Assembly: GCA_020073085.1 (NCBI GenBank)
Contig: JAIQFV010000020.1
Span: 1 to 64,000 of the forward strand
Direction of reading: 5' to 3'
Origin: Terriglobia bacterium
GTDB taxonomy: Bacteria; Acidobacteriota; Terriglobia; JAIQFV01
Length of the DNA stretch: 64,000 nt
How positions within the stretch are numbered: the first letter of the stretch is position 1; the number at the start of each line of letters is the position of its first letter. This document shows, one piece after another, positions 1-7,787 of the stretch. The notes under the pieces are model-generated. The model was not told the DNA's origin and did not search any database. It saw only the letters and a list, made by a program, of their open reading frames with translations. Made by a program: the position numbers and the translations under genes.

Positions 1-122
1 CGTTCCACCAGAGGCTTCAGCGGTTTCATTGCTTCCACCGCTGCTCCGGTTGCTACCGGCTGGAGCGACAGTTGCCGGGAGGGATTTTCACCCCCTGAAG
101 ATCGCCGCCTTTTCACGGCGCA
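1..122 (-). other. Possible 5' end of a group II intron, cut by the window edge
   Basis: Read on the minus strand from position 122, the sequence begins GTGCGCC, a GUGYG-like start typical of bacterial group II introns. It then shows short paired segments (GCCGTG...GGCGGC; AGGGGGTGAAAATCCCTCC; CAGCCGG...CCGG), like domain I stems. The rest of the element would lie left of the window, so neither domain V nor a reverse transcriptase can be checked. It could equally be the end of another structured element. Weak call. Confidence 0.25.
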
Positions 123-148
123 CTGAATTATCCGGGCTAAGAGATTGA

Positions 149-2221
149 TCAATCTGGCTCATTGATCGGGAAGAGCGGTTTCCAGCATTGTCCCCGATGT
201 TTGCCATGCTTTTCCCAGAGAAGTGTCACGGTAGCCTTGGGAACGTTGTAACGAAAAACCACGAGTGCTTGGTCATCCCCGTACCCGACAGCGTTTCGCC
301 TTCGGCGTTCAAGCCTGAGAGCCTCTCGTTCTGATTCAGACATTTTGGGATCATTAAACCAACCCAGAGATCTTTTCTCAAGAATCGAATACCCAACATC
401 TCGGAAGAATTTCTCGGCTTCTGCAAGAACAGTTCCGGGAAAAAGCGTGTTCTGAGGCTCAAACAATTTTGTCCAACCAAGCGATGCTGCCCCTTTTACG
501 ATCAATCGAGGAAGATAATCGTGCAAATCTCTTCCGTTAGCGCGGGTCTTCAAGACAACGTTTGGTCCTTCTGGGGTCGCGAGCGCAGTTAGCAATACTA
601 CTTCCGCTTGGCAAAACTTCTCTTTTTCCTCTCCACCAAGAGGAGTGACGTCGCCGGACGGGGCAGAAAGACCTAGATATTCCAAGAAGACGCCACCAGC
701 CTGTTTTCCACTCAGAACGCAGTCATCGAGCAAGATAACCCGCGTCTGCGCGCTCTTGGTCTCCGCCAGAGCCCGTGCGAGAGTGGGGTAGACCTTAATT
801 CCCATAGACTTCTCAAAGATATATTTTATATTCGAATCGCTTCCTGAACCCTCTGTAAAAGAAGCAAATACAGCATTTTCAAAAAGGTGACCATTCTGTG
901 CGGCGAACGCTTTGAAGATGTTCTCAAATTCCGCGTTGTCATAGCATCGCACAGAATTCAGAATCGCAATGACACCGGCATGTAGTTCTTTTGGAAACTG
1001 GTCGACGAAGTCCTTTACATCCTTCGGGGTTGGTCTCGTCCGATAATTCAATCTCTGGGACAATTGCGTCCAAATCGAATCTTTGTCGGCATTGAGAAAG
1101 ATAATCGGACAAGCCGTCGGGTGTCCGCCCAATTGAGGAAAAATCTGAAACAGCCTGGTCAAATAATCAGTTGGATGCTCTAAGCGCCGAGAGAACATAA
1201 ATGATAAAGACCGATCGACTGGAAAGATGAACTTTCGCGCTACTTGGAGGGCACCGCCTCTCTCAGCCCGTTCGATGGCTTTAAGCAGCTTGGTCCTTTC
1301 CCTTTGCTCGCCGGTGTCAGCAAGTTCGGCGAGTTTTTCGCGTAGCGGTTGATACTCTTTCGCATCAGCTTGGCGCTTGAGTTCATTGAGAAAATCTTTC
1401 TGGCCTTGTATACGGGTGTTGGCTAGAATGTTCGAGACTACTGAGCGACTCAAGGCAATATTGATTTGGAAATCGAGGGCCCGCGCCCCGTTTGCATCTA
1501 TGACATCCAATAGGGAGCTACGGGTGGCATAGGGTGTCCAAAAGCCCCTGACGGCCCTGACAAGGTGGTGGTACCACCTATAAATCAGGAGGTGTGCAAC
1601 GATGTTCCTGGTTATGAATTCCCTTAGAGCCGAGTCGTGGGCATCTTTGCCTATGCCAGCTTTTCGGACGACACCCAGGAGTTGGTCGACGCATTCCTTC
1701 GGGACCTTTGCTTGGGTGTCTGGAAGGGGCCAGAACTTCTTCTTGAAAGGGTAGTTTAGCGGGTTGGCCTGTTCGACCAAAACGGAGGGGTCGTCTGCAA
1801 GACCGAGTTCCACTTCCCGTAACATGAAGCCCTCCCATACATCACGATATCCAAAGATTGCTTGTGGCAATCCTTTCAAAAGGGCTTCAATCGCTTCAAT
1901 GGTGTCGCTTCTGGTTCCCTCATCGAGTAAAGCGTCGGGGCCTCTCTCATCCTCCTCTACTGGCATGGTGTGCCCAGGAAATTCCTGAAGGAGTTGCGCA
2001 CCTGGCGCGGCAAGGTTTCGCGACACAGCAATCTTGTCGCTACATGTTATTCCAAAGCAAAATTCTTCCAATCCCTGGATTGTTGGATACGGATAATTGG
2101 AACGGATCATCGAAGTGCTCTCCAACCCTGAGAACAACTCTGCAACATGCATGACCGTGATCCCATCCAAGACAATGATTGGCTTCTTCCGGTTCGCCAC
2201 ATTTGAATCTTTGTTCGCCAT
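149..2221 (-). CDS. Phosphoribosyltransferase-like (PRTase-CE type) conflict-system protein
   Basis: A predicted soluble protein of about 690 residues with no signal peptide or membrane segment. Around residues 490-505 it has VILLDDCVLSGKQ, which matches the PRPP-binding loop of type I phosphoribosyltransferases (hydrophobic strand, two acidic residues, then T/S-G). The long helical N-terminal part matches no enzyme I recognise. Large proteins of this build are placed among effectors of prokaryotic conflict systems (PRTase-CE), which fits the defence-rich surroundings. I chose ATG 2221 because GGAGG lies just upstream; an in-frame ATG four codons earlier overlaps that site. Two small membrane proteins lie upstream on the same strand and may be partners. 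The PRTase fold is fairly likely; the role is inference. Confidence 0.6.
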   Translation of the reverse strand: MANKDSNVANRKKPIIVLDGITVMHVAELFSGLESTSMIRSNYPYPTIQGLEEFCFGITCSDKIAVSRNLAAPGAQLLQEFPGHTMPVEEDERGPDALLDEGTRSDTIEAIEALLKGLPQAIFGYRDVWEGFMLREVELGLADDPSVLVEQANPLNYPFKKKFWPLPDTQAKVPKECVDQLLGVVRKAGIGKDAHDSALREFITRNIVAHLLIYRWYHHLVRAVRGFWTPYATRSSLLDVIDANGARALDFQINIALSRSVVSNILANTRIQGQKDFLNELKRQADAKEYQPLREKLAELADTGEQRERTKLLKAIERAERGGALQVARKFIFPVDRSLSFMFSRRLEHPTDYLTRLFQIFPQLGGHPTACPIIFLNADKDSIWTQLSQRLNYRTRPTPKDVKDFVDQFPKELHAGVIAILNSVRCYDNAEFENIFKAFAAQNGHLFENAVFASFTEGSGSDSNIKYIFEKSMGIKVYPTLARALAETKSAQTRVILLDDCVLSGKQAGGVFLEYLGLSAPSGDVTPLGGEEKEKFCQAEVVLLTALATPEGPNVVLKTRANGRDLHDYLPRLIVKGAASLGWTKLFEPQNTLFPGTVLAEAEKFFRDVGYSILEKRSLGWFNDPKMSESEREALRLERRRRNAVGYGDDQALVVFRYNVPKATVTLLWEKHGKHRGQCWKPLFPINEPD

Positions 2222-2681
2222 AGTTCCCTCCAACGCATTCGCGTGCGACCAGAGTTTGTCCTCGAGCGAAGCTGCGGTCGGTCAGATGTAAAATGAATTG
2301 GGTCGTATCTTTCCAATCTTCAACTGGGATTTTGTTGGATGGAAGATCTCGGCTCACTGCTTGTCTTTCTCCATCCTTTCATCAAACCGACGGAGCGCAG
2401 CGCACGCCGTGACCTAGCCCGTTACACGTACCAGAACACCCTGTGCGGTGATGTGATACCATACCCCTCCATAGACGACCGGTAGCGCTCTCGCTATTCG
2501 CACTCCGTCACGAGGGATCGGTTGATCGTACTGAGGAGGAAAACCCAGCCCAAATCAGATCATGCCGCTGAAGTGGAGATTGGAAAGAGACGACCCCAAT
2601 TGAAGATCCTGCTTTCTTCATCTCTTTCAAACGAAGAATAGATAAACCAGTCTTTGAGCTTTTCTGTTCCTTATTTCACGT
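2222..2681. other. Intergenic, no gene seen
   Basis: About 460 bases between two minus-strand genes. The reading frames are short and the only possible coding frame runs into the leader of the downstream gene without a convincing ribosome site. No clear attC hairpin or terminator was found. Confidence 0.4.
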
Positions 2682-3215
2682 CTAGAGACAACGCGGCCAG
2701 AATATCACAACCACAATCCACGCGACGACGACTGCACATGTGAGCACCCACCTCATTATTTGAACAGCTGCGGGAAAAGTTAGCAGGCGGTTCAGAAAAT
2801 TACCTCGGATCTTGGGCCCTCCAGTTTTGGTAAGCCCGATTGTGTGTTCGATAGCCACGATCCAAGCCATCGATTTTTGTTGGAAGGCCCGATGGTTCTC
2901 GGCGATGAAAAGCCATGTGACCATAACCACTGATGATGCGACTGCGAGAGTTAGAATGTGTATCAACCTTGAAGAACGAAAGCCGGGGAGAGCTGCAAAC
3001 CCCGCGAGAGACAGGGGAATCATAATGGACCCTGTCGTCCAAATCCTACTGTTATCATTGATGAACATCTTCGTATAGCTCGAGTAGAGGGTACGCAGCC
3101 ATTCGTCTTGTTGTAAACTCTCATATGCTGTGTTTTCTATCAGGTTTTGCTTCAGCTGAAGTTTCAGATCCTCCACAACGCGGTTGAATTGACTACTATC
3201 GGTTTTTGCACTCAT
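2682..3215 (-). CDS. Small multi-pass membrane protein, unknown function
   Basis: 177 residues from an ATG preceded by GGAGG. The N-terminal ~60 residues are soluble and helical. Then come two adjacent hydrophobic segments (around 65-85 and 90-110), a cytosolic-looking helical stretch, and a last hydrophobic segment near the C terminus (VLTCAVVVAWIVVVIFW). A soluble helix with paired membrane helices resembles SLATT-type membrane components of conflict systems, but no diagnostic motif is visible. It is followed in the same direction by the PRTase-like gene, so a membrane partner or effector role is possible. Unlikely to be a transporter at this size. Confidence 0.6.
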   Translation of the reverse strand: MSAKTDSSQFNRVVEDLKLQLKQNLIENTAYESLQQDEWLRTLYSSYTKMFINDNSRIWTTGSIMIPLSLAGFAALPGFRSSRLIHILTLAVASSVVMVTWLFIAENHRAFQQKSMAWIVAIEHTIGLTKTGGPKIRGNFLNRLLTFPAAVQIMRWVLTCAVVVAWIVVVIFWPRCL

Positions 3216-3443
3216 AAAGCCCTCCACTTCAATCTTACTTGTATGTTGGTGTGAGAATTCCAAATTTCGCGTGGGTGTAATGGGAGTAAACTGTCGGTTT
3301 CAAAGCCAGCTAAAGACAGACACGGGACCAGGCGCGATCATAACCCGAGCTACTTCTGAACTGTTAATTGTGGGAGGTTGTCCCCGTTTGTTCGAACCGA
3401 CGGAGGAATGTCGGTGCCTGACTCTTCCCCCAATCGCGTTTAG

Positions 3444-3878
3444 TTAGGGACCACCCCCGTAAGATTGTGTTGCCCTATGCCCAAAGATTAGGTAGAGCAA
3501 CATCATGATCCACCCTACAGTAAATACACCGGGAACGTAAAAGCTCATAATTGTGAGTGGATCCGTGATCCAACGATACTTCCTTTCTCTCTTGCCGACA
3601 GTTCTGTTCCAGAGTTGTTCGTCTATCCTGTCCTTTCCTGCATCTCTCAGAGTGCGGATAAACCTTCGGGCGTTAGGCGCCCATAGAACCCAAGCTCCAT
3701 CAACCAACAGAACAAGGCATACGAAACCGATCTTGACTGTGCGATCACCTACCAGTCCGACTGCTACGGCGAGGAATCCATTAAGGCTGATGAACATACC
3801 GGTACGAGAAAGGTTGAGCACGTCTTCGTGGTCGGCCCGCCTATGAACGGACTGGCCGTTTTCTTGGTCAGAACTCAT
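3444..3878 (-). CDS. Small membrane protein, RipA-like organisation
   Basis: 144 residues with a GAGGAA ribosome site before the ATG. Two hydrophobic segments lie in the first half (FISLNGFLAVAVGLVG and IGFVCLVLLVDGAWVLWA), then a basic stretch (residues ~75-105), then a third, stronger membrane segment (VFTVGWIMMLLYLIFG). The N-terminal DxxxLSRTGMFISLNGFL resembles the start of small membrane proteins annotated as RipA-family, but this is only an impression. The TAA stop lies inside CCCTAAC, as in the cassette genes at 5-7 kb, so it could be an old cassette, though I could not find the other half of an attC. Confidence 0.55.
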   Translation of the reverse strand: MSSDQENGQSVHRRADHEDVLNLSRTGMFISLNGFLAVAVGLVGDRTVKIGFVCLVLLVDGAWVLWAPNARRFIRTLRDAGKDRIDEQLWNRTVGKRERKYRWITDPLTIMSFYVPGVFTVGWIMMLLYLIFGHRATQSYGGGP

Positions 3879-4123
3879 ATGTTCCTCACGGAGGCGATGA
3901 GTGCGTGTGCTTCCTAACCATCGAAAGGCCGCATTAGGCTACAGGGGATGAAAGAGCGAACAGTTCAACTCTCGCAGCCGAGCGGCGAATCGAGTGCACG
4001 TCACCGTGATCAGGACGAGTGGAATGAACCAAAGCCTCAATTGCCAGTCGGTCTTTATGGTGCTGAGGGGCCGACACAGGAGCGGCTGGCCCTTAAAAAG
4101 TGTAGAACTCGCCCGGTGCGATT

Positions 4124-4360
4124 TCAAGGGGAATGTTTCACAAGTTTCTTTTCAGAGTCGAATAGTCCGGACGTGAAGCCCAACACCAACTTCCAAGCCT
4201 TTCCAACTTTTGCCTGGAGAGTGATGTTGGTGTTGCCGCTGAACGAGGCTAAATCGTGGGCAAAATTCAGAGCGTCAAACTGGGAATCGAATTCTCTCCT
4301 TTCACAGGTGAGAGCATTGCCCTTTGAAGAAAAAATTGGGGTCGCATCTCCATTTTCCAT
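4124..4360 (-). CDS. Possible small protein (78 aa), uncertain
   Basis: An ATG-started minus-strand frame of 78 codons whose middle (FDALNFAHDLASFSGNTNI) has an amphipathic, protein-like pattern. No good ribosome site precedes it, and its first codons lie inside one arm of the inverted repeat at 4339-4531. It may be a decayed cassette gene or chance. Confidence 0.2.
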   Translation of the reverse strand: MENGDATPIFSSKGNALTCERREFDSQFDALNFAHDLASFSGNTNITLQAKVGKAWKLVLGFTSGLFDSEKKLVKHSP

Positions 4361-4531
4361 TTTTCAGTTCACCAGAAGCGGGCCGGATCTTAGGTGGTCA
4401 ACTCAAGGTGACGTAGGTCTCAGGTCTTCACACCAAGCGTCGCCGACTTGACGAATCGCGATGTACGATGTTCAAAGAGGTGGATTCCCATATTGACTCA
4501 ACATGAAAAATGGATAATGGAGATGCGACCC
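4339..4531. repeat. 28-base inverted repeat around about 137 bases
   Basis: Arms 4339-4366 and 4504-4531 are reverse complements with one mismatch (core GGGTCGCATCTCCATT). The interior has no gene. It could form a long hairpin or be the ends of a tiny non-autonomous element; no target duplication is obvious. Confidence 0.6.
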
Positions 4532-4690
4532 TCAAAATGCCCAGCAAATAAACGACGTTGTCCATGTTTCACTCTCCGAAACTTAGAGTACAGAGGAGGT
4601 TGGTCTCCCAACCATTCGACGGGGGAAATAAAGCGATTGTTCACTTCGAAAATTCATGCAGCACCTCTAAATCGACTCGATGCAGTGGCT

Positions 4691-4798
4691 CTCTAACGCT
4701 TGTTGACTTTATCATCATCATCATCATCACGGTGGTACGTTTTCCCGTTCTCCCAGACACTCCCACTTCCAGAAGATTCCTGATCGCGCTTTTAGGTC
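4691..4798 (-). other. attC-like recombination site, degenerate
   Basis: On the minus strand the segment runs from GACCTAAAAGCGC to CAAGCGTTAGAG over 108 bases, close to long VCR-type attC length. The outer boxes (CCTAA / TTAGA) and the inner GCGC/GCG pair roughly. It follows the stop of the 4847-5233 gene, where the attC of that cassette should be. It is weaker than the sites at 5336, 5904 and 7092. Confidence 0.35.
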
Positions 4799-4846
4799 AA
4801 CAGATTACTCTCTTGTGGCACCATAATCGGCGCACCTTCTCATGAT

Positions 4847-5233
4847 TTATCTCTTAAAGCCGAGATCCTTTATTACTTCAAGCTCAAACTTTCCAACAGC
4901 TCTCACCAAGTGTCGTTTTCCGACTCTGATTCGGATTGTTTTCTTAGGCCAAGGAAGCGCATCAAGTTCCGTCTCAAGCGTGGCATGTCTTCCATCCACT
5001 GTGACTGTTATCTTGGATTTTAGAAAATGTGCCAATACCACGCGCGCGCCCCTTCGAGCGCCGATCTTGTACCACCGAAGAGCTGTCCTGGTGAGTTGCT
5101 CTTGAGTCTTCTCAACAGCATCATCCGGATATAAGGTGTCGTGCTCTAAGAGGCCTTCCTTCTTGAAGGCCTTGAGCGCGGACCGGATGCCAATCACGCG
5201 ATGTTTCCGAAGCTCTTTATTCATGTCAATCAT
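4847..5233 (-). CDS. Cassette-encoded hypothetical protein (128 aa)
   Basis: A basic protein of unknown family. The start is ATG 5233, with AAGGGGA six bases upstream; an upstream in-frame ATG would give 153 residues but lacks a ribosome site. The first half is helical and charged (MNKELRKHRVIGIRSALKAF). The second half has alternating strands (ITVTVDGRHATLETELDALP, then KKTIRIRVGKRHLVRAVGKF). The upstream cassette boundary is the attC at 5336-5395. No catalytic motif is visible. Confidence 0.6.
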   Translation of the reverse strand: MIDMNKELRKHRVIGIRSALKAFKKEGLLEHDTLYPDDAVEKTQEQLTRTALRWYKIGARRGARVVLAHFLKSKITVTVDGRHATLETELDALPWPKKTIRIRVGKRHLVRAVGKFELEVIKDLGFKR

Positions 5234-5335
5234 GTGTATCCCCTTTCGATCAATATTCTTGAATTTGAGTTGTGCGGGCGGAAAGTACCCGGGGGGCCGC
5301 AAAGACAAGGTGACTTCGTCAGCCTTACGACAGGG

Positions 5336-5395
5336 CTCTAACCCGCGGCCGCTCGGATCGGACCGGTGAGCGTCGGGTTCAGCCGCTTGTTAGGC
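5336..5395 (-). other. attC recombination site (gene-cassette boundary)
   Basis: On the minus strand this 60-base site starts GCCTAACAAGCGGC and ends GCCGCGGGTTAGAG. The outer boxes are complementary (CTAAC/GTTAG), the inner boxes pair AGCGGC with GCCGC, and the extra base between boxes is present. The TAA stop of the 5390-5884 gene lies within the first box, as is usual for integron cassettes. Length and layout match a standard attC. Confidence 0.8.
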
Positions 5396-5884
5396 AACGC
5401 TCTTGCCGATGTCCCAGTACTGCACCGCGAACTGAAGCGTCCGAAGGTGCGGGAACTCCTCAGGGATTGCGGCGCTTGCGACCTTCCGTTGGCCAATGCC
5501 CGCGTGGATTTCGACCATGAAGTCCTTGATGAACATGACACGTCCCCCGGCCAGCTGAGTCCGGCCGACGCCTCCGCCGTACACGAATAGCGCGACTTGA
5601 TCGATGTGGTTCGGAATCGGGATGCCCCTGAACAATGTTGGGATGTACTGGCGTCCAGCCTCGAACTTCTTCTGGTATCTCAGCTCGCGCTTTGCCCAGC
5701 TGTCCGAGTCGAGAGATGGCTCAAGATGCACGAGGGCACGCTGCTCGGGATGGAAGGCGACGATATCGAGTTCGCATTCGTAGCCACCCTTTGGGCGCTT
5801 GCCGACCTGTATATTCCGCCGGACAAAGAACCCTCTGAATTCATACCACTCGGCGACGAGCGATTCGAGATGATTTCCAGCCAC
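5390..5884 (-). CDS. Cassette-encoded PD-(D/E)XK-like nuclease domain protein
   Basis: 164 residues. The start is GTG 5884 behind GGAGGAG, eight bases away. The N-terminal half begins with a helix (NHLESLVAEWYEFRGFFVRR), then a strand pair with ELDIVAF and ALVHLEPS. This D-x(n)-E-x pattern is that of restriction-endonuclease-fold proteins, although the usual lysine after the Glu is replaced (E-P-S). The rest is a strand-rich tail. Flanked by attC sites on both sides, so a mobile cassette. Nuclease assignment is from motif shape only; the missing Lys could mean inactivity or a moved residue. Confidence 0.6.
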   Translation of the reverse strand: MAGNHLESLVAEWYEFRGFFVRRNIQVGKRPKGGYECELDIVAFHPEQRALVHLEPSLDSDSWAKRELRYQKKFEAGRQYIPTLFRGIPIPNHIDQVALFVYGGGVGRTQLAGGRVMFIKDFMVEIHAGIGQRKVASAAIPEEFPHLRTLQFAVQYWDIGKSVA

Positions 5885-5903
5885 TTGTTTCTCCTCCGAG
5901 TCT

Positions 5904-5984
5904 GGCTAACGTTCGCCATAGCCGGCAGGCAAAAGCAAAGGGAAGCGACGCTTTTTGCTGTCCGAGTTGATGGCGTTGTTAGTC
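5904..5984 (-). other. attC recombination site (gene-cassette boundary)
   Basis: On the minus strand this 81-base site opens GACTAACAACGCC and closes GGCGAACGTTAGCC. TAAC-AACGCC pairing with GGCG-AAC-GTTA is very close to the ends of Vibrio VCR attC sites. It lies between the TGA of the 5986-6498 gene and the GGAGGAG ribosome site of the next cassette, with almost no spare DNA. Confidence 0.8.
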
Positions 5985-5985
5985 T

Positions 5986-6498
5986 TCATGTCAATTGCGC
6001 TGCAACTCCAATGAATTTGTTGATTTCGATCGTTGCCTTCCACTCTTCTTTACCTTTGGTTCCGTAGAGATGAACGAATGGGGCGAGGGCCATGCCCATT
6101 TGCGGTTTTTTAGAAAGGTAATGAAAGTTGATTGAGAGGCAATGAACGAGTTTGTTACACGCCTCGCGGAAATTAAGAACTGACGCCTTTTCTCTTCCAT
6201 GCGTCAGATTTCTTATTGTTCCAACTTCGTCCTCGACGCCTTGGAGCCAGTATTCAGCCCGCGATGGGTTTTGATCCATAGCATTTCGCAAGGCAACTGC
6301 AATTGTGAGCAGAACTCGACCGATCTCTCTCTCTTGAAATTCCTGACGCAGATAGCAGAGAGGATGATTTCCCAATTTATCAAATGCTGGTCCTGCGTGG
6401 ATCATGCAGCCTAAGAGATAAAGCTGGTGATTAAGAAACTCAGCTGAAATATCGAGCCCTTCATTCCAGGGGGATTTTCGGAGATCTAGTTCTGTCAT
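5986..6498 (-). CDS. Cassette-encoded protein, paralogue of the next cassette
   Basis: 170 residues from ATG 6498; a longer frame would run through the upstream attC-like site, so the short start is preferred. The mid-region ALRNAMDQ and the later FREACNKLVHCLSI recur in the neighbouring cassette protein (VMLRNSLDA, LREACNKIIHAELV), as does the C-terminal G-x(5)-EW-x(2)-I pattern. The R-E-A-C-N-K-x-x-H block is reminiscent of HEPN-like helical domains, but its spacing differs from the canonical R-x4-6-H, so I do not assign that family. No membrane segment. Confidence 0.6.
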   Translation of the reverse strand: MTELDLRKSPWNEGLDISAEFLNHQLYLLGCMIHAGPAFDKLGNHPLCYLRQEFQEREIGRVLLTIAVALRNAMDQNPSRAEYWLQGVEDEVGTIRNLTHGREKASVLNFREACNKLVHCLSINFHYLSKKPQMGMALAPFVHLYGTKGKEEWKATIEINKFIGVAAQLT

Positions 6499-6507
6499 AT
6501 GTTTGAA

Positions 6508-6579
6508 CGTTAACGTCTGGCGCGTCACCCACAGCACGCTTTTCCTTTTTATGTCGGTCGGGTGACCACGTAGGTTTGG
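6508..6579 (-). other. attC-like site, one box degenerate
   Basis: Between the two paralogous cassettes. The inner arms GTCACCC and GGGTGAC pair perfectly, and the distal end has GCGCCAGACGTTAACG, like an L'-R' end. The proximal box (CCCAAACC) no longer matches CTAAC, so the site may be inactive. Confidence 0.45.
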
Positions 6580-6583
6580 GAAT

Positions 6584-7054
6584 TCAGAACTTTGTGCACG
6601 CCGCATTGAGAAAGGAGAGGACATCAATTTGCGCCTCCCATTCCTTCTGTCTGTGAGTACCTTGCAGCTTGATCGTGTCGGCTAGCGGCGGACACTCCTC
6701 ATGTTCGTTTGAGCCGAGAGATAAATCAACTAACTCTGCATGAATAATCTTGTTGCACGCTTCACGAAGCGAAAGTTCCACAGTCTGGGACGGCCGTGAA
6801 ACATCGGCTACTAACCGACCGACGACGGCTTTCGACTTTGTGCCGATGCGGGCATCTAGGCTATTGCGGAGCATCACAGCCAAGCCAATCAGGCGACGTG
6901 ACGCCTCGGAGGTTTCAAAGGTGGCACGAACCCACCGAAGGCATGGATAGGTAGACTCTATTCTTGCCAGACTCTGACTGGCAGAGAAGACACAGACCAA
7001 TTGAAAAATCTCTAAATCTAGAGCCTCGGCGGCAACGGGATAGCCGGTAGTCAC
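6584..7054 (-). CDS. Cassette-encoded protein, paralogue of the previous cassette
   Basis: 156 residues with a GTG start at 7054 preceded by GGAGG at good spacing. It shares with the 5986-6498 product the VMLRNSLDA-type helix, the LREACNKIIHA block near residue 100 and a C-terminal EWEAQIDVLSFLNAA segment. Both are about the same size, so this is one family present twice in a row as separate cassettes. No known domain recognised with confidence; all-helical in appearance and soluble. Confidence 0.65.
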   Translation of the reverse strand: MTTGYPVAAEALDLEIFQLVCVFSASQSLARIESTYPCLRWVRATFETSEASRRLIGLAVMLRNSLDARIGTKSKAVVGRLVADVSRPSQTVELSLREACNKIIHAELVDLSLGSNEHEECPPLADTIKLQGTHRQKEWEAQIDVLSFLNAACTKF

Positions 7055-7091
7055 GAACGTACCTCCTGCCTTCTCTGAAAAGAAGAAATCT

Positions 7092-7155
7092 ACCTAACGA
7101 AGTGGCACACAGGCGCGGCCCAATTCTGGGCGCCGCCTGGAGCGCCGAGTTAGCC
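7092..7155 (-). other. attC recombination site (gene-cassette boundary)
   Basis: On the minus strand this 64-base site begins GGCTAACTCGGCGC and ends GCCACTTCGTTAGGT. The central stem CAGGCGGCGCCC/GGGCCGCGCCTG is long and GC-rich. The TAA stop of the 7150-7752 gene lies within the first box. The ribosome site of the next cassette follows within about 20 bases. Confidence 0.8.
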
Positions 7156-7752
7156 AGCGGCTGTGACATAGCCCCGGTGGCGGTGGCACAGGCTTTCCCA
7201 AAAGTGTTCATATCTCATAACGCTCTCATGTCGCGAACGCCAGTGTGCATCGATGCCATCCCATCCGTTTCCCTTGAAAACGTAGCCACACTCAGGACAC
7301 ACTCGCGGCAACTCGTACGGGACACTGCGCTTGCAACACGCGCAAGGGGGTTTGCCGGTAAGCCAGTTTGGAAAACATCTGCTGAGGGGCTCGACTGCGA
7401 CGTCGTCGGGACCTCCAAGCTTTGCTTTGACCCACTTTACACGGTGGTCTACCACGAACACCACCACGGAATCGGACCAAGTATCGTCTATGACTTTCGT
7501 TTCATTGATCAATCGCTTGCGAACGACCGGAATCCACTCGCGGCGTCGACGAATTTTGTCGATGAACCTCGCACTCGGCGTTTGGGCGGACGACACCTCG
7601 ATGTATAGTAACCTCCTACCGCGAAGATCTATACCGACGAAATCGATGGACCATTGCTCCCCGGGTGGGACCGCGTACTGGGGAATCATCGCGACATGCG
7701 TGTTGCCGTTAGCGGTGTAAAGTTCCAATACCTGAAGTTCGTAAGGGTCCAT
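7150..7752 (-). CDS. Nuclease-like protein with C-terminal zinc-binding domain
   Basis: 200 residues; ATG 7752 has CGGAGGAA seven bases upstream, so the longer in-frame start is rejected. The N-terminal half holds IDFVGIDLRGRRLLYIEVSS, a D-x(n)-E-V-S arrangement like a PD-(D/E)XK core. The C-terminal third has CACC, then CPECGYVF, then HWRSRHE, giving two Cys pairs plus His residues that would bind one or two zinc ions. Such an architecture suits a DNA- or RNA-targeting nuclease, but the family is not recognised. It is the first cassette-like gene downstream of the methylase operon and ends in an attC. Confidence 0.6.
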   Translation of the reverse strand: MDPYELQVLELYTANGNTHVAMIPQYAVPPGEQWSIDFVGIDLRGRRLLYIEVSSAQTPSARFIDKIRRRREWIPVVRKRLINETKVIDDTWSDSVVVFVVDHRVKWVKAKLGGPDDVAVEPLSRCFPNWLTGKPPCACCKRSVPYELPRVCPECGYVFKGNGWDGIDAHWRSRHESVMRYEHFWESLCHRHRGYVTAAG

Positions 7753-7787
7753 GAAATTCCTCCGTACACTTGTAGAGGTCCGACAAC

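Larger units (their letters stand above)
3879..4846. other. Largely non-coding stretch with repeats
   Basis: Nearly 1 kb without a confident gene. It holds one weak minus-strand reading frame, a 28-base inverted repeat, a run of ATC triplets near 4711-4728, and an attC-like pair of ends. Plus-strand frames here have no ribosome sites and no protein-like composition. Confidence 0.4.

Noticed and set aside
3948-4451. Plus-strand frame of 167 codons
   Set aside because: No ribosome site, composition unlike a protein, and in a stretch with repeats.
4711-4728. Run of ATC triplets as a functional repeat
   Set aside because: A short microsatellite only; no coding frame or partner structure.
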